DNA from: Chromobacterium haemolyticum
GTDB taxonomy: Bacteria > Pseudomonadota > Gammaproteobacteria > Burkholderiales > Chromobacteriaceae
Length of the DNA: 64,000 nt
Reading direction: 5' to 3'
Assembly (NCBI RefSeq): GCF_002081825.1
Contig: NZ_MUKU01000013.1
Coordinates: forward strand, 1 to 64,000
In this document: positions 7,369-17,377 of the stretch, one piece after another
Position numbering within the stretch: position 1 is the first letter of the stretch
Layout: the number at the start of each line of letters is the position of its first letter
The notes under the pieces: model-generated
What the model saw: the letters and a program-made list of their open reading frames with translations, nothing else
The model's database searches: none
Told to the model about the DNA's origin: nothing
Program-made: the position numbers and the translations under genes

Positions 7369-7551
7369 CGATGTGGCAGTCGCCTGGCCCACACCGCCAC
7401 CCATTGCAAAACGCTAAGAATCTGCTTAAGGTCTGCTGCGTTTCGTGAGGCGTAGCCACGGTAAGTGCCCTTCGAGTACCACCCGTATAGTCCGCTTTCT
7501 CTGCGGTTTTCGCTTTGCCTCTCCTTTGCTAGCGAGATCGTAAACACGTTT
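7369..7551. other. Non-coding stretch between the palindromic element and ruvA
   Basis: I see no gene here. Its 3' end carries AGCGAGATCGTAAACAC (7531-7547), which recurs identically at 21257-21273 downstream of the FAD/Fe-S oxidoreductase. No hairpin with a T tract was found for the minus-strand ruvA transcript. Confidence 0.5.
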
Positions 7552-8145
7552 TTAAAACTTCATCAGACTCTTCAAGGCAAGGCGCACGCCTTCGCTCACC
7601 GTCACGTCAGCCGGCAGGCCCTTGGTGGCGGCGGCGGCTTCCTTCTCGTTGTAACCCAGCGCCAGCAAGGCGTTAACGATGTCACCCTTCTCATCCGGCG
7701 TGACGGCAAAGGCAAGGCCTCCTGGGGCGGTCAGATTGCTGCCGGTGGCCAACTTGCCACGCAGTTCCAGCACTAGGCGTTCCGCGGTTTTCTTGCCAAT
7801 ACCCGGCACCGAGGACAGGCGTTTGATATCTTCGCTGGCCACCGCCACCGCCAAATCGTCGGTGGTCATGCCGGAGAGGATGGCCAGGGCGATCTTGGCG
7901 CCGATGCCGGTCACCTTCACCAGTTGCCGGAAGGTTTGTCTATCCTCCTTGCTGGCGAAGCCGAACAACAAATGGGCGTCTTCCCTCACCACTAGGTGGG
8001 TGAACAGCGTGGTTTTTTGACCCAAAGCCGGCAATTGGTAAAAAGTGGTCATCGGCACATCGACTTCATAACCGACTCCGTTGACGTCCAACACCACTTG
8101 CGGGGGCAGTTTTTCGATGAGGTTGCCGCTCAGGCGTCCAATCAT
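7552..8145 (-). CDS. ruvA: Holliday junction DNA helicase subunit RuvA
   Basis: RuvA forms the tetramer that binds four-way junctions and loads RuvB. The 197-residue protein begins with the OB-fold [31 protein letters not shown]. Two helix-hairpin-helix motifs follow ([16 protein letters not shown] and [19 protein letters not shown]), and the flexible C-terminal domain III binds RuvB. It is 38 bp downstream of ruvC and probably in the same transcript, while ruvB is about 6 kb away. Confidence 0.97.
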   Translation of the reverse strand: MIGRLSGNLIEKLPPQVVLDVNGVGYEVDVPMTTFYQLPALGQKTTLFTHLVVREDAHLLFGFASKEDRQTFRQLVKVTGIGAKIALAILSGMTTDDLAVAVASEDIKRLSSVPGIGKKTAERLVLELRGKLATGSNLTAPGGLAFAVTPDEKGDIVNALLALGYNEKEAAAATKGLPADVTVSEGVRLALKSLMKF

Positions 8146-8183
8146 GTTCGGATTCTTTCATCAAGCGATTACAGGCACACCGG

Positions 8184-8735
8184 CTACACCAGCCGGCCGC
8201 CTCGAATTTTCAAGCCGCTTTGCGCCAACTGGCCCAAAGCACCGGCGCTGAGATTGGCGTGCGCCAAGGCCACCGCCAACGCATCGGCGGCATCGGCCTG
8301 GGGCGTACCAGACAAATTCAGCATCCGCACCACCATGTGTTGCACCTGCTCTTTGGCGGCCTTGCCGTGACCCGCGACGGACTGTTTGACCTGCAGCGCG
8401 GTGTATTCCGCCACCGGCAAATCCCTCAACACCAGCGCAGTAATACAAGCGCCGCGAGCCTGGCCCAACATCAATGTGGCCGCGGGATTAACGTTGACGA
8501 ACACTTGCTCTACCGCCGCCGCCTGTGGCCGATAGGCATCGATCACGCCGAACAAGCCGTCGACGATCACGCGGATGCGCTCGCTCAAAGGCGCGCCCTG
8601 CGGCGTGCGGATGCAGCCGGAGGCCACGTAATGGCGTTGCTGGCCAACCAGGTCGATCACCCCGAAGCCGGTAATGCGGCTGCCGGGATCGATGCCGAGG
8701 ATGCGGCGCGCGCCGGGAAGAGACGGAGCCGACAT
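8184..8735 (-). CDS. ruvC: Crossover junction endodeoxyribonuclease RuvC
   Basis: RuvC is the dimeric resolvase that nicks Holliday junctions symmetrically. The first catalytic Asp is in [14 protein letters not shown], Glu is in [10 protein letters not shown], and the C-terminal acidic pair is in [17 protein letters not shown] 8735 lies four bases after the murU stop, and the resulting 183-residue protein has family length; a start at 8768 would overlap murU. The gene is therefore probably co-transcribed with amgK-murU and ruvA. Confidence 0.96.
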   Translation of the reverse strand: MSAPSLPGARRILGIDPGSRITGFGVIDLVGQQRHYVASGCIRTPQGAPLSERIRVIVDGLFGVIDAYRPQAAAVEQVFVNVNPAATLMLGQARGACITALVLRDLPVAEYTALQVKQSVAGHGKAAKEQVQHMVVRMLNLSGTPQADAADALAVALAHANLSAGALGQLAQSGLKIRGGRLV

Positions 8736-8739
8736 CGCC

Positions 8740-9447
8740 TCAGCCCGGACCGGTGCGCAATTGTGCATCCAACTGCTGCAATTGCTGCGGCGTGCCTACA
8801 TTGTGCCAGACACCGTTGAAATACTCGCCGCTGGCCCGCCCCGCCGCGATCGCGGCGTCGTAGAACGGGCGCATCGGCGCGAAGCGGCCTGCGGGAAGGC
8901 TGGAGAACATGCGAGTGTCGTAAAGACCGATACTGGAGAAAGTCAGCTTGCGCTCGCCGTCGGCGCGCAAGCCGCCATCCGGCGCCAGCGCGAAATCGCC
9001 GCCGGCGTGGAAGACTGGGTTGTCCGTCATCACTAGGTGCATTCCAGGCTCCTCACGTCGCTCCAGCGCGGCCAGCCGGGGCAACAGGCCGGCATAATCG
9101 TAATCGGTGTAAATGTCCGCCGCCACGCATAGAAAGGCCCGCTCCCTCCCTTCCCGCAACATGGGCAAGGCTTTGGCGATGCCGCCGGCTGTCTCCAATG
9201 GCTCGCCCTCGGCGGAGTAAGCGATACGCGCGCCAAAGCGGCCGCCGTCGCCCAGCTCCTGTTCGATCTGCGCTCCAAGCCAGGCATGATTGATCACGAT
9301 ATCGGCGAAACCCGCGGCCACCAGGCGTTCGATCTGCCAAACGATCAAGGGCTTGCCGCCCACGGCCAACAAGGGCTTGGGCGCATGGTCGGTCAGCGGC
9401 CGCATCCGCTCGCCGCGGCCGGCCGCCAGAATCATGGCTTTAGGCAT
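8740..9447 (-). CDS. murU: N-acetylmuramate-1-phosphate uridylyltransferase MurU
   Basis: This 235-residue nucleotidyltransferase starts with the sugar-nucleotide signature [20 protein letters not shown] and carries KPLL and a [11 protein letters not shown] metal-binding region. Next to an AmgK-type kinase it is best read as MurU, which makes UDP-MurNAc from MurNAc-1-phosphate and UTP in the cell-wall recycling shortcut that bypasses MurA and is known in pseudomonads. ATG 9447 has an AAGGGG ribosome site and follows the amgK stop by two bases. A generic NTP-transferase role is less likely given the pairing. Confidence 0.88.
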   Translation of the reverse strand: MPKAMILAAGRGERMRPLTDHAPKPLLAVGGKPLIVWQIERLVAAGFADIVINHAWLGAQIEQELGDGGRFGARIAYSAEGEPLETAGGIAKALPMLREGRERAFLCVAADIYTDYDYAGLLPRLAALERREEPGMHLVMTDNPVFHAGGDFALAPDGGLRADGERKLTFSSIGLYDTRMFSSLPAGRFAPMRPFYDAAIAAGRASGEYFNGVWHNVGTPQQLQQLDAQLRTGPG

Positions 9448-9449
9448 GC

Positions 9450-10481
9450 TCACCCCTTGTAGCTCATTACCGGATAGGCCGACTGCAGTTCTTCGTCGGT
9501 CTGATCCTTGCCCACCAACTGCAGCAGCAATTGATAGAACGGCGCCAGTTCCTGGTAACGACGGGTGGTCCGTTTCAGATATCTGATGAAACGCGGAATC
9601 TCGGCGCGATACTTGTCCTTGCCGTCGCGATGGAACAAACGCGCGAAAATGCCGGCCACTTTCAAGTGGCGCTGCACCCCCATCCACTCGAAATCACGAT
9701 AGAAAGCGTCGAACTCCGCCGGCACCGGCAGACCGGCCGCGCGCGCCTTTTCCCAATAGCGGATCGCGATATCGAGCACAAAAGGCTCGTCCCATTCAAT
9801 GAAAGCGTCGCGCAATAGGCTGACAATGTCGTAGCTGACAGGGCCGTACACCGCGTCCTGAAAGTCCAACACCCCCGGTTTTCCCGGGGTCAGCATCAGA
9901 TTGCGCACAATGAAATCCCGATGCACAAACACCTTGGATTGGGCCAGCAACACCGGCAGCAAGGCCTTGACCCCAGCGTCCCACAACTGACGTTGAGCAA
10001 AATTCAGCGGCTGTCCCAATTCCTTGGCGCAGAACCATTCCGGAAACAGGTTCAACTCGCGCGTCAGCAGCGCTTCGTCGTATTCCGGCAACACTCCCGG
10101 CTGGCTGGCGGACTGAATCTCCACCAGGGTGTCCAGCGCCTCCAGCAGCAGATGGCGCCGCACCTGCTCGCGCCCATCATGCTCCAAGGCGGCCAAATAG
10201 GTCACCCGGCCCAGGTCCTCCAACAACAGCAGACCTTGTTCGCGATCGCGCGCCAGCAGCTTGGGAACATTGACCATGGCGAAAACGTCGCGCACTTGCA
10301 CATAGGCGTCGGTGCTCATTTTTTCCGGCGGCGCATCCATCACGATGCAACTCGCGCCATCCGGCCAGGTCGCACGGAAGTAACGCCGGAAGTCGGCATC
10401 CGCGGCGGCGAATTCGAGCCCGATGTCCTGCCCCGGGTACAAATTCGCCAGCCATTTTTTGATGAGTTCCTGTCTATGCAT
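9450..10481 (-). CDS. amgK: Anomeric MurNAc/GlcNAc kinase AmgK
   Basis: This 343-residue phosphotransferase of the APH/choline-kinase fold has the catalytic loop VFVHRDFIVRNLM and the metal-binding PGVLDFQDAVYGP. AmgK phosphorylates recycled MurNAc at the anomeric position for MurU. The amgK-murU pair sits divergent to lptD, as in Pseudomonas. The start is separated from the lptD start by about 60 bp containing both promoters. Annotation as an aminoglycoside phosphotransferase would be a family-level mislabel. Confidence 0.88.
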   Translation of the reverse strand: MHRQELIKKWLANLYPGQDIGLEFAAADADFRRYFRATWPDGASCIVMDAPPEKMSTDAYVQVRDVFAMVNVPKLLARDREQGLLLLEDLGRVTYLAALEHDGREQVRRHLLLEALDTLVEIQSASQPGVLPEYDEALLTRELNLFPEWFCAKELGQPLNFAQRQLWDAGVKALLPVLLAQSKVFVHRDFIVRNLMLTPGKPGVLDFQDAVYGPVSYDIVSLLRDAFIEWDEPFVLDIAIRYWEKARAAGLPVPAEFDAFYRDFEWMGVQRHLKVAGIFARLFHRDGKDKYRAEIPRFIRYLKRTTRRYQELAPFYQLLLQLVGKDQTDEELQSAYPVMSYKG

Positions 10482-10518
10482 GTCGCTTCGTCTTGGTGCT
10501 GATAGAATTGGCTGATTT

Positions 10519-10524
10519 TATACT
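10519..10524 (+). promoter_or_regulatory. Possible -10 element of lptD
   Basis: TATACT, preceded by a T-rich stretch, lies 20-32 bp before the two candidate lptD starts. No good -35 hexamer is found at 16-18 bp, so the assignment is tentative. Confidence 0.35.
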
Positions 10525-10543
10525 GCCCCGCCGCCCCTTAGAT

Positions 10544-12829
10544 ATGGCTTTGTGCATGCCCAGAATCAAACCCAATCCGCTAGCCTTGGCGCTGGCGGCC
10601 GCGTTTTCACTGCAGCCGGCGCTGGCCTTGGCTGATGAAGACGCCCCGATCGCCCTACCCACACCGCCCAAGGCCGAAGGCCAGACCCACGTCACCGCCG
10701 ACGATATGGACGGAGAGATGAATGTGGAGCTGAAAGCCCGCGGCAACGTGGTGGTCACTCGCGACGACCAAAAGCTGGAGTCCGACTGGCTGAACTATTA
10801 CCAGAACAAGGACCGGGTCAAGGCCGGCGACCACTTCAAGATGACGCGCGGCGTCGATGTGGTGACCGGCACCACGCTGGATTACAACGTCGCCAACTAC
10901 AGCGGCACCGGCATGGACCCAGTATTCGCCATGGGCAAGCCCGCGCCGGCCGCCAAAGGCACGCCGGCCGGCGCCCGTCCTATGAGCACGGTGCCGATGC
11001 GCGGCGACGGCCAGCAAGTGGACTTCCGCGGCCAGAACGAGTACCGGGTCTACAACAGCCGCATCAATAGCTGCGAACCCGGCAACGACTCCTGGTATCT
11101 GAACTCCTCGCTGCTGGACCTCGATTACAACAGCGGCGTCGGCACCGCCCGCAACGCGCGGCTGAATTTCTACGGCGTGCCCATCCTGTACACGCCGTGG
11201 ATGGATTTCCCGCTCAACGGCAACCGCAAAAGCGGCTTCTTGCCGCCCACCTTCAAGACCGGCACCAACGGTACTGAAATCGCGCTGCCCTACTACTGGA
11301 ATATCGCGCCCAACTACGACGCGACCATCACCCCGCATTTCAACGACAAGCACGGCACCATGCTGGGCGCGGAGTTCCGCTACCTGCAGCCCAACTATTC
11401 CGGCTCGATCTACACTGAGCAACTGCCCAAGGACAAGGTCACCGATAAAAACCGCTACGCCTGGTATGCAACCCATAGCCAGACGTTGGCCCCGGGTCTG
11501 ACTTTCGGCTACAACGCCAACTACGTCTCGGACCCCAACTACTTCAAGGATTTCGGCGATCGTCTCAGCATCGCCGCCAACGTCAACCTGGTACGCGAAG
11601 CCTGGCTCAGCTACGGTTTCGGCTGGCAGGGCGGTTCGGCCAACGCCACCTTGCGTGCGCAACGCTATCAGACGCTGCTGGAAAACCCCGCTCCCGGCGA
11701 CATTCCCTACGCGCGGTTGCCTCAGCTGATTTTTAACGCCAGCCAGAAACTGCCTCAAGGCTTCAGCGCCAACCTGCAGAGCGAGTTGACCCGCTTCTCC
11801 CACCCGACATTGCAAAACGGCGACCGCCTGGTCGCTTATCCCAGCCTGACGTGGAGCCTGGACAAGAGCTGGGGCTTTCTGCGGCCCAAAATCGGCATGC
11901 ATCTGACTGAATACCAGTTGGACGCGCTCCCCGGTCAGCAAGCCCGTTCGGTGTCGCGCAGCCTGCCCATCTTCAGTACCGACGCCGGCCTCTACTTCGA
12001 CCGCGATACCGAGTTTCTGGGCGAGGATCACCTGCTGACGCTGGAGCCGCGGCTGTTCTACGTCAATATCCCGACCCGAAACCAGAACAATCTGCCCAAC
12101 TTCGACACCTCGGAGAATGATTTCAACTTCGCGCAGTTGTTCACCGAGAACCGCTTCTCCGGCTCCGACCGCATCAACGGCGCCAATCAGCTGACCACAG
12201 CGCTGACCAGCCGCCTGATCAGCCAGGAAAACGGTCTGGAACGGATCCGGCTGACCGTGGGCAAACGTTACTATTTCAACCAGGACGACATCTCTCTGAC
12301 TGGTGTGCCGCAACAGCGCACCGTCAGCGGCTCCAATCTGCTGCTGGGCGCCAGCGGCGACCTGGCCAAGGGCTGGCGGCTGGACAGCTCCTACGAATGG
12401 AACGAGGCGCTGAAAACCACCGAACGCTACAATGCTCAACTGCGCTATAACCCAGCGCCCGGCAAAGTACTCAGCGCGCGCTATCGCTATGGCCGCTACG
12501 AGCAACTGGACAACTCCTCGCTATACGGCCCGCTGCGCCAAGTCGACATCGGCGCGCAATGGCCGATCGCCAAGAAATGGTATGCGCTGGGCCGCTACAA
12601 CTACTCGCTGGCCGACCGCAAGCCGCTGGAACAACTGGCCGGATTCGAGTACAACGACGGTTGCTGGTCGGCGCGGCTAGTCGGCCAGCGCTATGTCAGC
12701 GACCTGACCACCACCAAGAACGCCATTTATTTCCAGCTGGAATTCAAGGGACTTGGCGGCTTCGGCAACAATCCGCTCAACACGCTGAAGCTGGCGATTC
12801 CCGGCTATAGCAAGACTAACGATTTATAA
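10544..12829 (+). CDS. lptD: LPS-assembly outer-membrane protein LptD
   Basis: LptD with LptE inserts lipopolysaccharide into the outer leaflet. The product (761 residues from ATG 10544, or 757 from ATG 10556) has a signal peptide ending near PALALA, an N-terminal periplasmic OstA beta-jellyroll (about residues 50-190: LKARGNVVVTRDDQKLESDW), and a large C-terminal barrel (LptD domain, PLNGNRKSGFLPPTFKTG onward). Cys occurs near residue 183 and in NDGCWSARLV near the end, consistent with the family's disulfides. No strong ribosome site distinguishes the two starts. It leads an lptD-surA-pdxA operon. Confidence 0.95.
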   Translation: MALCMPRIKPNPLALALAAAFSLQPALALADEDAPIALPTPPKAEGQTHVTADDMDGEMNVELKARGNVVVTRDDQKLESDWLNYYQNKDRVKAGDHFKMTRGVDVVTGTTLDYNVANYSGTGMDPVFAMGKPAPAAKGTPAGARPMSTVPMRGDGQQVDFRGQNEYRVYNSRINSCEPGNDSWYLNSSLLDLDYNSGVGTARNARLNFYGVPILYTPWMDFPLNGNRKSGFLPPTFKTGTNGTEIALPYYWNIAPNYDATITPHFNDKHGTMLGAEFRYLQPNYSGSIYTEQLPKDKVTDKNRYAWYATHSQTLAPGLTFGYNANYVSDPNYFKDFGDRLSIAANVNLVREAWLSYGFGWQGGSANATLRAQRYQTLLENPAPGDIPYARLPQLIFNASQKLPQGFSANLQSELTRFSHPTLQNGDRLVAYPSLTWSLDKSWGFLRPKIGMHLTEYQLDALPGQQARSVSRSLPIFSTDAGLYFDRDTEFLGEDHLLTLEPRLFYVNIPTRNQNNLPNFDTSENDFNFAQLFTENRFSGSDRINGANQLTTALTSRLISQENGLERIRLTVGKRYYFNQDDISLTGVPQQRTVSGSNLLLGASGDLAKGWRLDSSYEWNEALKTTERYNAQLRYNPAPGKVLSARYRYGRYEQLDNSSLYGPLRQVDIGAQWPIAKKWYALGRYNYSLADRKPLEQLAGFEYNDGCWSARLVGQRYVSDLTTTKNAIYFQLEFKGLGGFGNNPLNTLKLAIPGYSKTNDL

Positions 12830-12832
12830 GCG

Positions 12833-14128
12833 ATGACCATGAAACAGACTCTGCTCGCCCTGCTGCTGGCCGGCGCCCTGCAAGGCGCCGTCGCCGCTCC
12901 CGCAACCCCGGTCAAAGAAGTGGACCGCATCGTTGCGGTGGTCAACAAGAATGTGATCACCTGGCTGGACCTGCAAACCCGCGTCGACGAGGCCATCAAG
13001 CAGCTTCAGGCTCAGAAAGTCACGCCGCCGGCCCGCGCCGTGCTGGAAAAACAAATGCTGGAACAGATGATCACCGAGGACGTTCAACTGCAGTACGCCG
13101 CCAGCGGCGGCCTGCGCATAGACGACGCCGCGGTGGATCAGGCGGTGGCCAATCTGGCCAAGCAGAACAAGATGGACGTGGCCGGCCTGAAAGCCCAGCT
13201 GGCCAAGGAAGGCCTGGCCTTCGACAAGCTGCGCGCCGAAGTGCGCAAGGAACTGACCATCGCTCGCTTGCGCGACAGCGAGGTCGCCGCCAAGGTCAAC
13301 GTCAACGAAACCGAAGTCGATCAAGTGCTGAAAAGCGCACAGAGCGGCAACCGCGCCGAATACCATCTGGCCAGCATTCTAGTCAACGTTCCCGAACGCG
13401 CCGACGCCAAGCAGATCGACACCCTGTCGAAGAAAGCCGAAAAAGCGTTGGCGGAGCTGGAATCGGGTCAATCCTTCGCCAAAGTCTCGGCCAGCTACTC
13501 CGACGCTCCCAATGCGCTGAAAGGCGGCGATATGGGCTGGCGCAGCGCGGTGTCGCTGCCGGTTGAATTCGTGCAGATGCTGGAACAGCTGAAAACCGGC
13601 CAGCACACCAATGTGATCCGCACCCAGCAAGGCTTCTTCATCTTCCAGTTGCAGGACAAGCGCGACAGCGGCGCGCCGATGATGGTGGAGCAATACCATG
13701 TGCGCCACATTTTGATCCGCACCAACGAAGCGGTGTCGGCCAACGACGCCAAAACCCGCATCGAACAAGTGCGCGACCGCATCCAACGCGGCGCCAAATT
13801 CGCCGACATGGCCAAGCTCTACTCCGAAGACGGCAGCAACGCCAAAGGCGGCGATCTGGGCTGGGTCAACCTGGGCGATCTGGTGCCAGATTTTGAAAGC
13901 GCGATGACGCAATTGCCAATCGGCCAACTATCCCAAGCGGTGCGCACCCCCTTCGGCTGGCATTTGATCCTGGTGGAAGGCAAGCGCAATCAGGACGTGT
14001 CCGGCGACCGCGAACGACTGGCGGTCAAACAGCAGATCCGCTCCCGCAAGATCGAACAAGCATACGCCGACTGGGTGCGCCAGCTGCGCGACTCCGCCTT
14101 CGTCGAAGAACGGCTGGACGAGAAGTAA
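12833..14128 (+). CDS. surA: Periplasmic chaperone and peptidyl-prolyl isomerase SurA
   Basis: SurA carries unfolded outer-membrane proteins such as LptD across the periplasm. The 431-residue protein has a signal peptide (cleavage near GAVAA), an N-terminal SurA domain ([19 protein letters not shown]), two parvulin domains (about residues 175-275, with [16 protein letters not shown], and 285-385, with [17 protein letters not shown]), and a C-terminal helix. It follows lptD by three bases. The second ATG (12839) is an alternative start. Confidence 0.96.
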   Translation: MTMKQTLLALLLAGALQGAVAAPATPVKEVDRIVAVVNKNVITWLDLQTRVDEAIKQLQAQKVTPPARAVLEKQMLEQMITEDVQLQYAASGGLRIDDAAVDQAVANLAKQNKMDVAGLKAQLAKEGLAFDKLRAEVRKELTIARLRDSEVAAKVNVNETEVDQVLKSAQSGNRAEYHLASILVNVPERADAKQIDTLSKKAEKALAELESGQSFAKVSASYSDAPNALKGGDMGWRSAVSLPVEFVQMLEQLKTGQHTNVIRTQQGFFIFQLQDKRDSGAPMMVEQYHVRHILIRTNEAVSANDAKTRIEQVRDRIQRGAKFADMAKLYSEDGSNAKGGDLGWVNLGDLVPDFESAMTQLPIGQLSQAVRTPFGWHLILVEGKRNQDVSGDRERLAVKQQIRSRKIEQAYADWVRQLRDSAFVEERLDEK

Positions 14129-14130
14129 GC

Positions 14131-15111
14131 ATGGACGTCCCCGTATTGGCCGTCACCACCGGAGAGCCGGCCGGCGTGGGGCCTGACCTGGCGCTGAGGC
14201 TGACAGAAGCCGGAACCGGCTCGCGTTGCGTGCTGATCGGCGACAAGACCATGCTGGCCGCGCGCGCGCGCCAGCTTGGTCTCTCGCTTCCGCTTCATGA
14301 TTACGCCCCGAGCGCGCCGGCGCCAACACAGTGGCTGGAAATTTGCCATGTCCCGCTGGCGGCCCCCGCCGTCCCCGGACGGCTGGACCCGGCCAACGCC
14401 AGCTATGTGCTGGCGACGCTGGACCGCGCCATCGACGGCTGCCTTAGCGGCGAATTCGCCGCCATGGTGACCGCGCCGGTGCACAAGGGCGTGATCAACG
14501 ACGGCGGCGTCGCCTTCTCCGGTCACACCGAATACCTGGCCGAACGCACGCACACGCCCAAGGTAGTGATGATGCTGGCCGGCGGCGGCATGCGCGTGGC
14601 GCTGGCCACCACCCATCTGCCGCTGCGGGACGTCGCCGACGCCATCACCGCGGACAGCCTGGAGCAGGTCATCCGCATCCTGCTCGCGGACCTGCGCGCC
14701 AAGTTCGGCATCGCCGCGCCGCGGGTGCTGGTGGCGGGCCTGAATCCGCACGCGGGCGAAGGCGGTCACCTGGGGCGCGAGGAAATCGAAATCATCGAAC
14801 CCTTGCTCACGCGGCTGCGCGGGGAGGGCATGGACCTGATCGGGCCCCTGCCCGCCGATACCCTGTTCAACCCCGACAAACTACGGCATTGCGACGCGGT
14901 GCTGGCGATGTATCACGACCAAGGCTTGCCGGTGCTCAAGCACGCCAGCTTCGGGGCCGGCATCAATATCACGCTGGGGCTACCCATCATCCGCACCTCC
15001 GTCGACCACGGCACTGCGCTGGATCTGGCCGGCAGCGGCCGGGCACATCCCGGCAGCTTGTTCGAGGCCGTACAACTGGCGACACAGCTCGCCGTCACCG
15101 CCGCAGGCTGA
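14131..15111 (+). CDS. pdxA: 4-hydroxythreonine-4-phosphate dehydrogenase PdxA
   Basis: PdxA oxidises 4-phosphohydroxy-L-threonine in the DXP-dependent pyridoxal 5'-phosphate pathway. The 326-residue protein has the family N-terminus [13 protein letters not shown]. Metal-binding His residues are visible in [23 protein letters not shown] and [11 protein letters not shown]. It sits two bases after surA, the common lptD-surA-pdxA order. The usual rsmA (ksgA) gene does not follow; a convergent TPM gene does. Confidence 0.96.
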   Translation: MDVPVLAVTTGEPAGVGPDLALRLTEAGTGSRCVLIGDKTMLAARARQLGLSLPLHDYAPSAPAPTQWLEICHVPLAAPAVPGRLDPANASYVLATLDRAIDGCLSGEFAAMVTAPVHKGVINDGGVAFSGHTEYLAERTHTPKVVMMLAGGGMRVALATTHLPLRDVADAITADSLEQVIRILLADLRAKFGIAAPRVLVAGLNPHAGEGGHLGREEIEIIEPLLTRLRGEGMDLIGPLPADTLFNPDKLRHCDAVLAMYHDQGLPVLKHASFGAGINITLGLPIIRTSVDHGTALDLAGSGRAHPGSLFEAVQLATQLAVTAAG

Positions 15112-15112
15112 C

Positions 15113-15619
15113 TCAGCGGACGATCACCTCGTCCGGCAGCTCATTGACGCTAGGCCCGCCTCGGAGCGGCGCATGCTCAATCAACAAGGCGTGTATGCGC
15201 CACAAGCCGGCTTCCAGGCCGGCCACCCGCTTGCGCTCCGCCATCGCGCGGCCGACTTCGGCGCAAATCTCCTCCCAGGCCTGGGGCGGCACCCGCCGAT
15301 CAATGCCGCGGTCGGCGATGATTTCAATGCGACGCTCCGCCAGCAACACATACACCAGCACGCCGGTGTTTTCCTCGGTGTCCCATACCCGCAACAGACC
15401 GAACCACTCCAGCGCACGTTCCCGCGCGCTCATGCCGCGCCAGGCGTCTCGCCAGTCCAGCGCCGACTCCACCACAAAGCGCAGCTGGCCGGCATGCTCG
15501 CGTTCCGAAGCCGCGATCCCCTGCTGCAAACGCGCCAATTCCGAAGCGGGAAACCGCCGCCGCGCCAACCAGCCGGTGCTGGCCAAGTGACGCAGCGCTC
15601 TATTCCATGATTTCCACAT
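15113..15619 (-). CDS. TPM-domain protein, soluble or peripheral
   Basis: A 168-residue protein with a TPM fold (about residues 30-150): ELARLQQGIAASEREHAGQLRF, then GVLVYVLLAERRIEIIADRGI and the WEEICAEVGRAM segment. There is no signal peptide and no Gly-rich tail. ATG 15619 overlaps the upstream stop as TGATG, so it is translationally coupled to the longer TPM gene. TPM proteins have been linked to photosystem repair phosphatase activity and to membrane stress in bacteria; the bacterial role is poorly defined. Confidence 0.85.
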   Translation of the reverse strand: MWKSWNRALRHLASTGWLARRRFPASELARLQQGIAASEREHAGQLRFVVESALDWRDAWRGMSARERALEWFGLLRVWDTEENTGVLVYVLLAERRIEIIADRGIDRRVPPQAWEEICAEVGRAMAERKRVAGLEAGLWRIHALLIEHAPLRGGPSVNELPDEVIVR

Positions 15620-16467
15620 CACCAATCTCCCGAAGCGCCGCCGCCGCCAAACCCGCCGCCGCCGCCGGACCAGCCGCCGCCTCCGCGACTACCGCCAGAT
15701 CCGCCGCCGCCCCAACCGCCGCCTCCGCCACCGAACGACACGCCATGGGAGCCGATCACCAGGCAAAGCAGCGCCGCCACCGCGCCGGCCAGCAAGGCGA
15801 ACAAGACGCCGGCGCCCAACAGCAAGGCCGCGACAATGCCTAGACAGCCCATAATGAAACTGCCGATCAGCCGTCCGAACAGACGGCTAAGCACGCCGGC
15901 GCCGAACAAGACCGCGAACGCCAACGCCGGCCAGCTATCCTCCCAGCCTTGCTGCTGCTGTGTCTGGGCCGGCGGCGACGGCAGTTTCTCACCGTCTATC
16001 AGGCCCTCCAACTGAGCAAGCGCCGCCTGGATGCCCTGGAAGCGCAGCCCCTGTTTAAACAGCGGACGCAGCGTATCCTGCAGGATGCGCTTGGCGTAAA
16101 TATCGGGAATCGCCCCCTCCAGGCCGCGCCCCACCAGCAGTTGGCTCTTGCGCTGGTCCGCGACGATCAGCAACAACACCCCGTCGTCTATCCCCTTGCG
16201 GCCCAACTTCCAAGCGTCCATCACCCGGGTGCCGTAATCAAACGGCGTCTCTGGCTCCACCGATGGCACGATCAACACCCCCAGCTGGCTGCCCTTGCGC
16301 TGATGAAACGCCAGCAATTGCTGTTCCAATTGCCCTCGCTCATCCACCGATAAGAAGCCGGCAAGGTCCACCACCGGAGAACTGGGCGGCGGCACCGCCA
16401 ACTCCGCTCGCGCCAAGTGCCCACACAGCAGCAGCGCGAAGCCCAAGCAACGCCATAGCGCCATCAT
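15619..16467 (-). CDS. TPM-domain membrane protein with Gly-rich tail (YgcG-like)
   Basis: This 282-residue protein has a signal peptide (cleavage near LARA), an extracytoplasmic TPM domain (about residues 30-150: VVDLAGFLSVDERGQLEQQL, then DDGVLLLIVADQRKSQLLVG), a membrane segment around 175-235, and a cytoplasm- or surface-exposed tail that is almost all Gly, Ser and Trp. It follows lemA by one base, and the lemA-TPM-TPM set is a common unit. Function is unknown beyond a presumed role with LemA at the envelope. Confidence 0.88.
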   Translation of the reverse strand: MMALWRCLGFALLLCGHLARAELAVPPPSSPVVDLAGFLSVDERGQLEQQLLAFHQRKGSQLGVLIVPSVEPETPFDYGTRVMDAWKLGRKGIDDGVLLLIVADQRKSQLLVGRGLEGAIPDIYAKRILQDTLRPLFKQGLRFQGIQAALAQLEGLIDGEKLPSPPAQTQQQQGWEDSWPALAFAVLFGAGVLSRLFGRLIGSFIMGCLGIVAALLLGAGVLFALLAGAVAALLCLVIGSHGVSFGGGGGGWGGGGSGGSRGGGGWSGGGGGFGGGGASGDW

Positions 16468-16468
16468 C

Positions 16469-17074
16469 TTATTTGCTCGCCTCCGGCTCGCCGAAGTTGA
16501 CCTGAGGCGCGGCTGAGATGGCCTTCTCGTTCTCCACTGTGAAATTCGGCCGGGTCTTCAGACTGAACATCATCGCGGTCAGATTATTGGGAAAGGTGCG
16601 CACCGTGCTGTTGTACGCCTGCACCGAATCGATGTAGCGCTTGCGCGCCAGCGCGATGCGGTTTTCGGTGCCCTCCAGCTGCGCCTGCAGATCGCGGAAG
16701 GATTGATCCGCCTTCAGCTGCGGATAGTTCTCAGACACCACCAGCAAGCGGGACAGCGCCGATCCCAGCTGGTTCTGCGCCGCGGCGAAGTCATTGAGCT
16801 TTTTCTCATCCGTCGCCATCGATGGATCCACCTGGATGCTGCCCACCCTCGCCCGCGCGGCGGTCACTTGGGTCAACACTTCTTTCTCATGTTTGGCATA
16901 GCCTTGCACCGTCTTGACCAGATTGGGAATCAGATCCGCGCGTCGCTGGTATTGATTGATGACTTCGGACCAGGCCGCGTTGGCCGCCTCGTCCTGAGTC
17001 TGCATCGCGTTGTAACCGCAGCCGCTCAGCGACGCCGCCAACAGCAAGGCCATAGCCCACTTCTTCCACATCAT
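16469..17074 (-). CDS. lemA: LemA-family lipoprotein
   Basis: A 201-residue LemA protein: a lipobox LSGC near residue 19 anchors it to a membrane, then comes the family's helical bundle (NAAWSEVINQYQRRADLIPN, then VENYPQL-like VSENYPQLKAD, and ENRIALARKRY). ATG 17074 is chosen because GGAG lies six bases upstream; ATG 17086 lacks spacing. It is first in a three-gene operon with two TPM proteins. LemA function in bacteria is unresolved. Confidence 0.93.
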   Translation of the reverse strand: MMWKKWAMALLLAASLSGCGYNAMQTQDEAANAAWSEVINQYQRRADLIPNLVKTVQGYAKHEKEVLTQVTAARARVGSIQVDPSMATDEKKLNDFAAAQNQLGSALSRLLVVSENYPQLKADQSFRDLQAQLEGTENRIALARKRYIDSVQAYNSTVRTFPNNLTAMMFSLKTRPNFTVENEKAISAAPQVNFGEPEASK

Positions 17075-17377
17075 CACATTCTCCATTCCCGTCGTGGCCG
17101 CGCCATCCCGATGAGCGCGGCGCGTTCAGGCCTCAGTTTACCCATAAAAAGCATAAAATCAGCAGCTTTCGCCCTGAAAATGGAATAGCGCACACCATTC
17201 CTTCCCCTACGCGCCCAAGCCGCCAAGACCGGCGCCCTCCTCCTTGCCCAACAATATACAATCCGCGCCAATATCTTGAAGTAAAGAGGGAAATCCCTAG
17301 TGAATGCGGGTTTTTCGCAACGCAACAATTGGGCTACACTGGTGGACGTTTTTCCAATAATGACAGCTGCACGGACA

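Noticed and set aside
10655-12505. 616-codon minus-strand frame opposite lptD
   Set aside because: Shadow of lptD; no domain or ribosome site.
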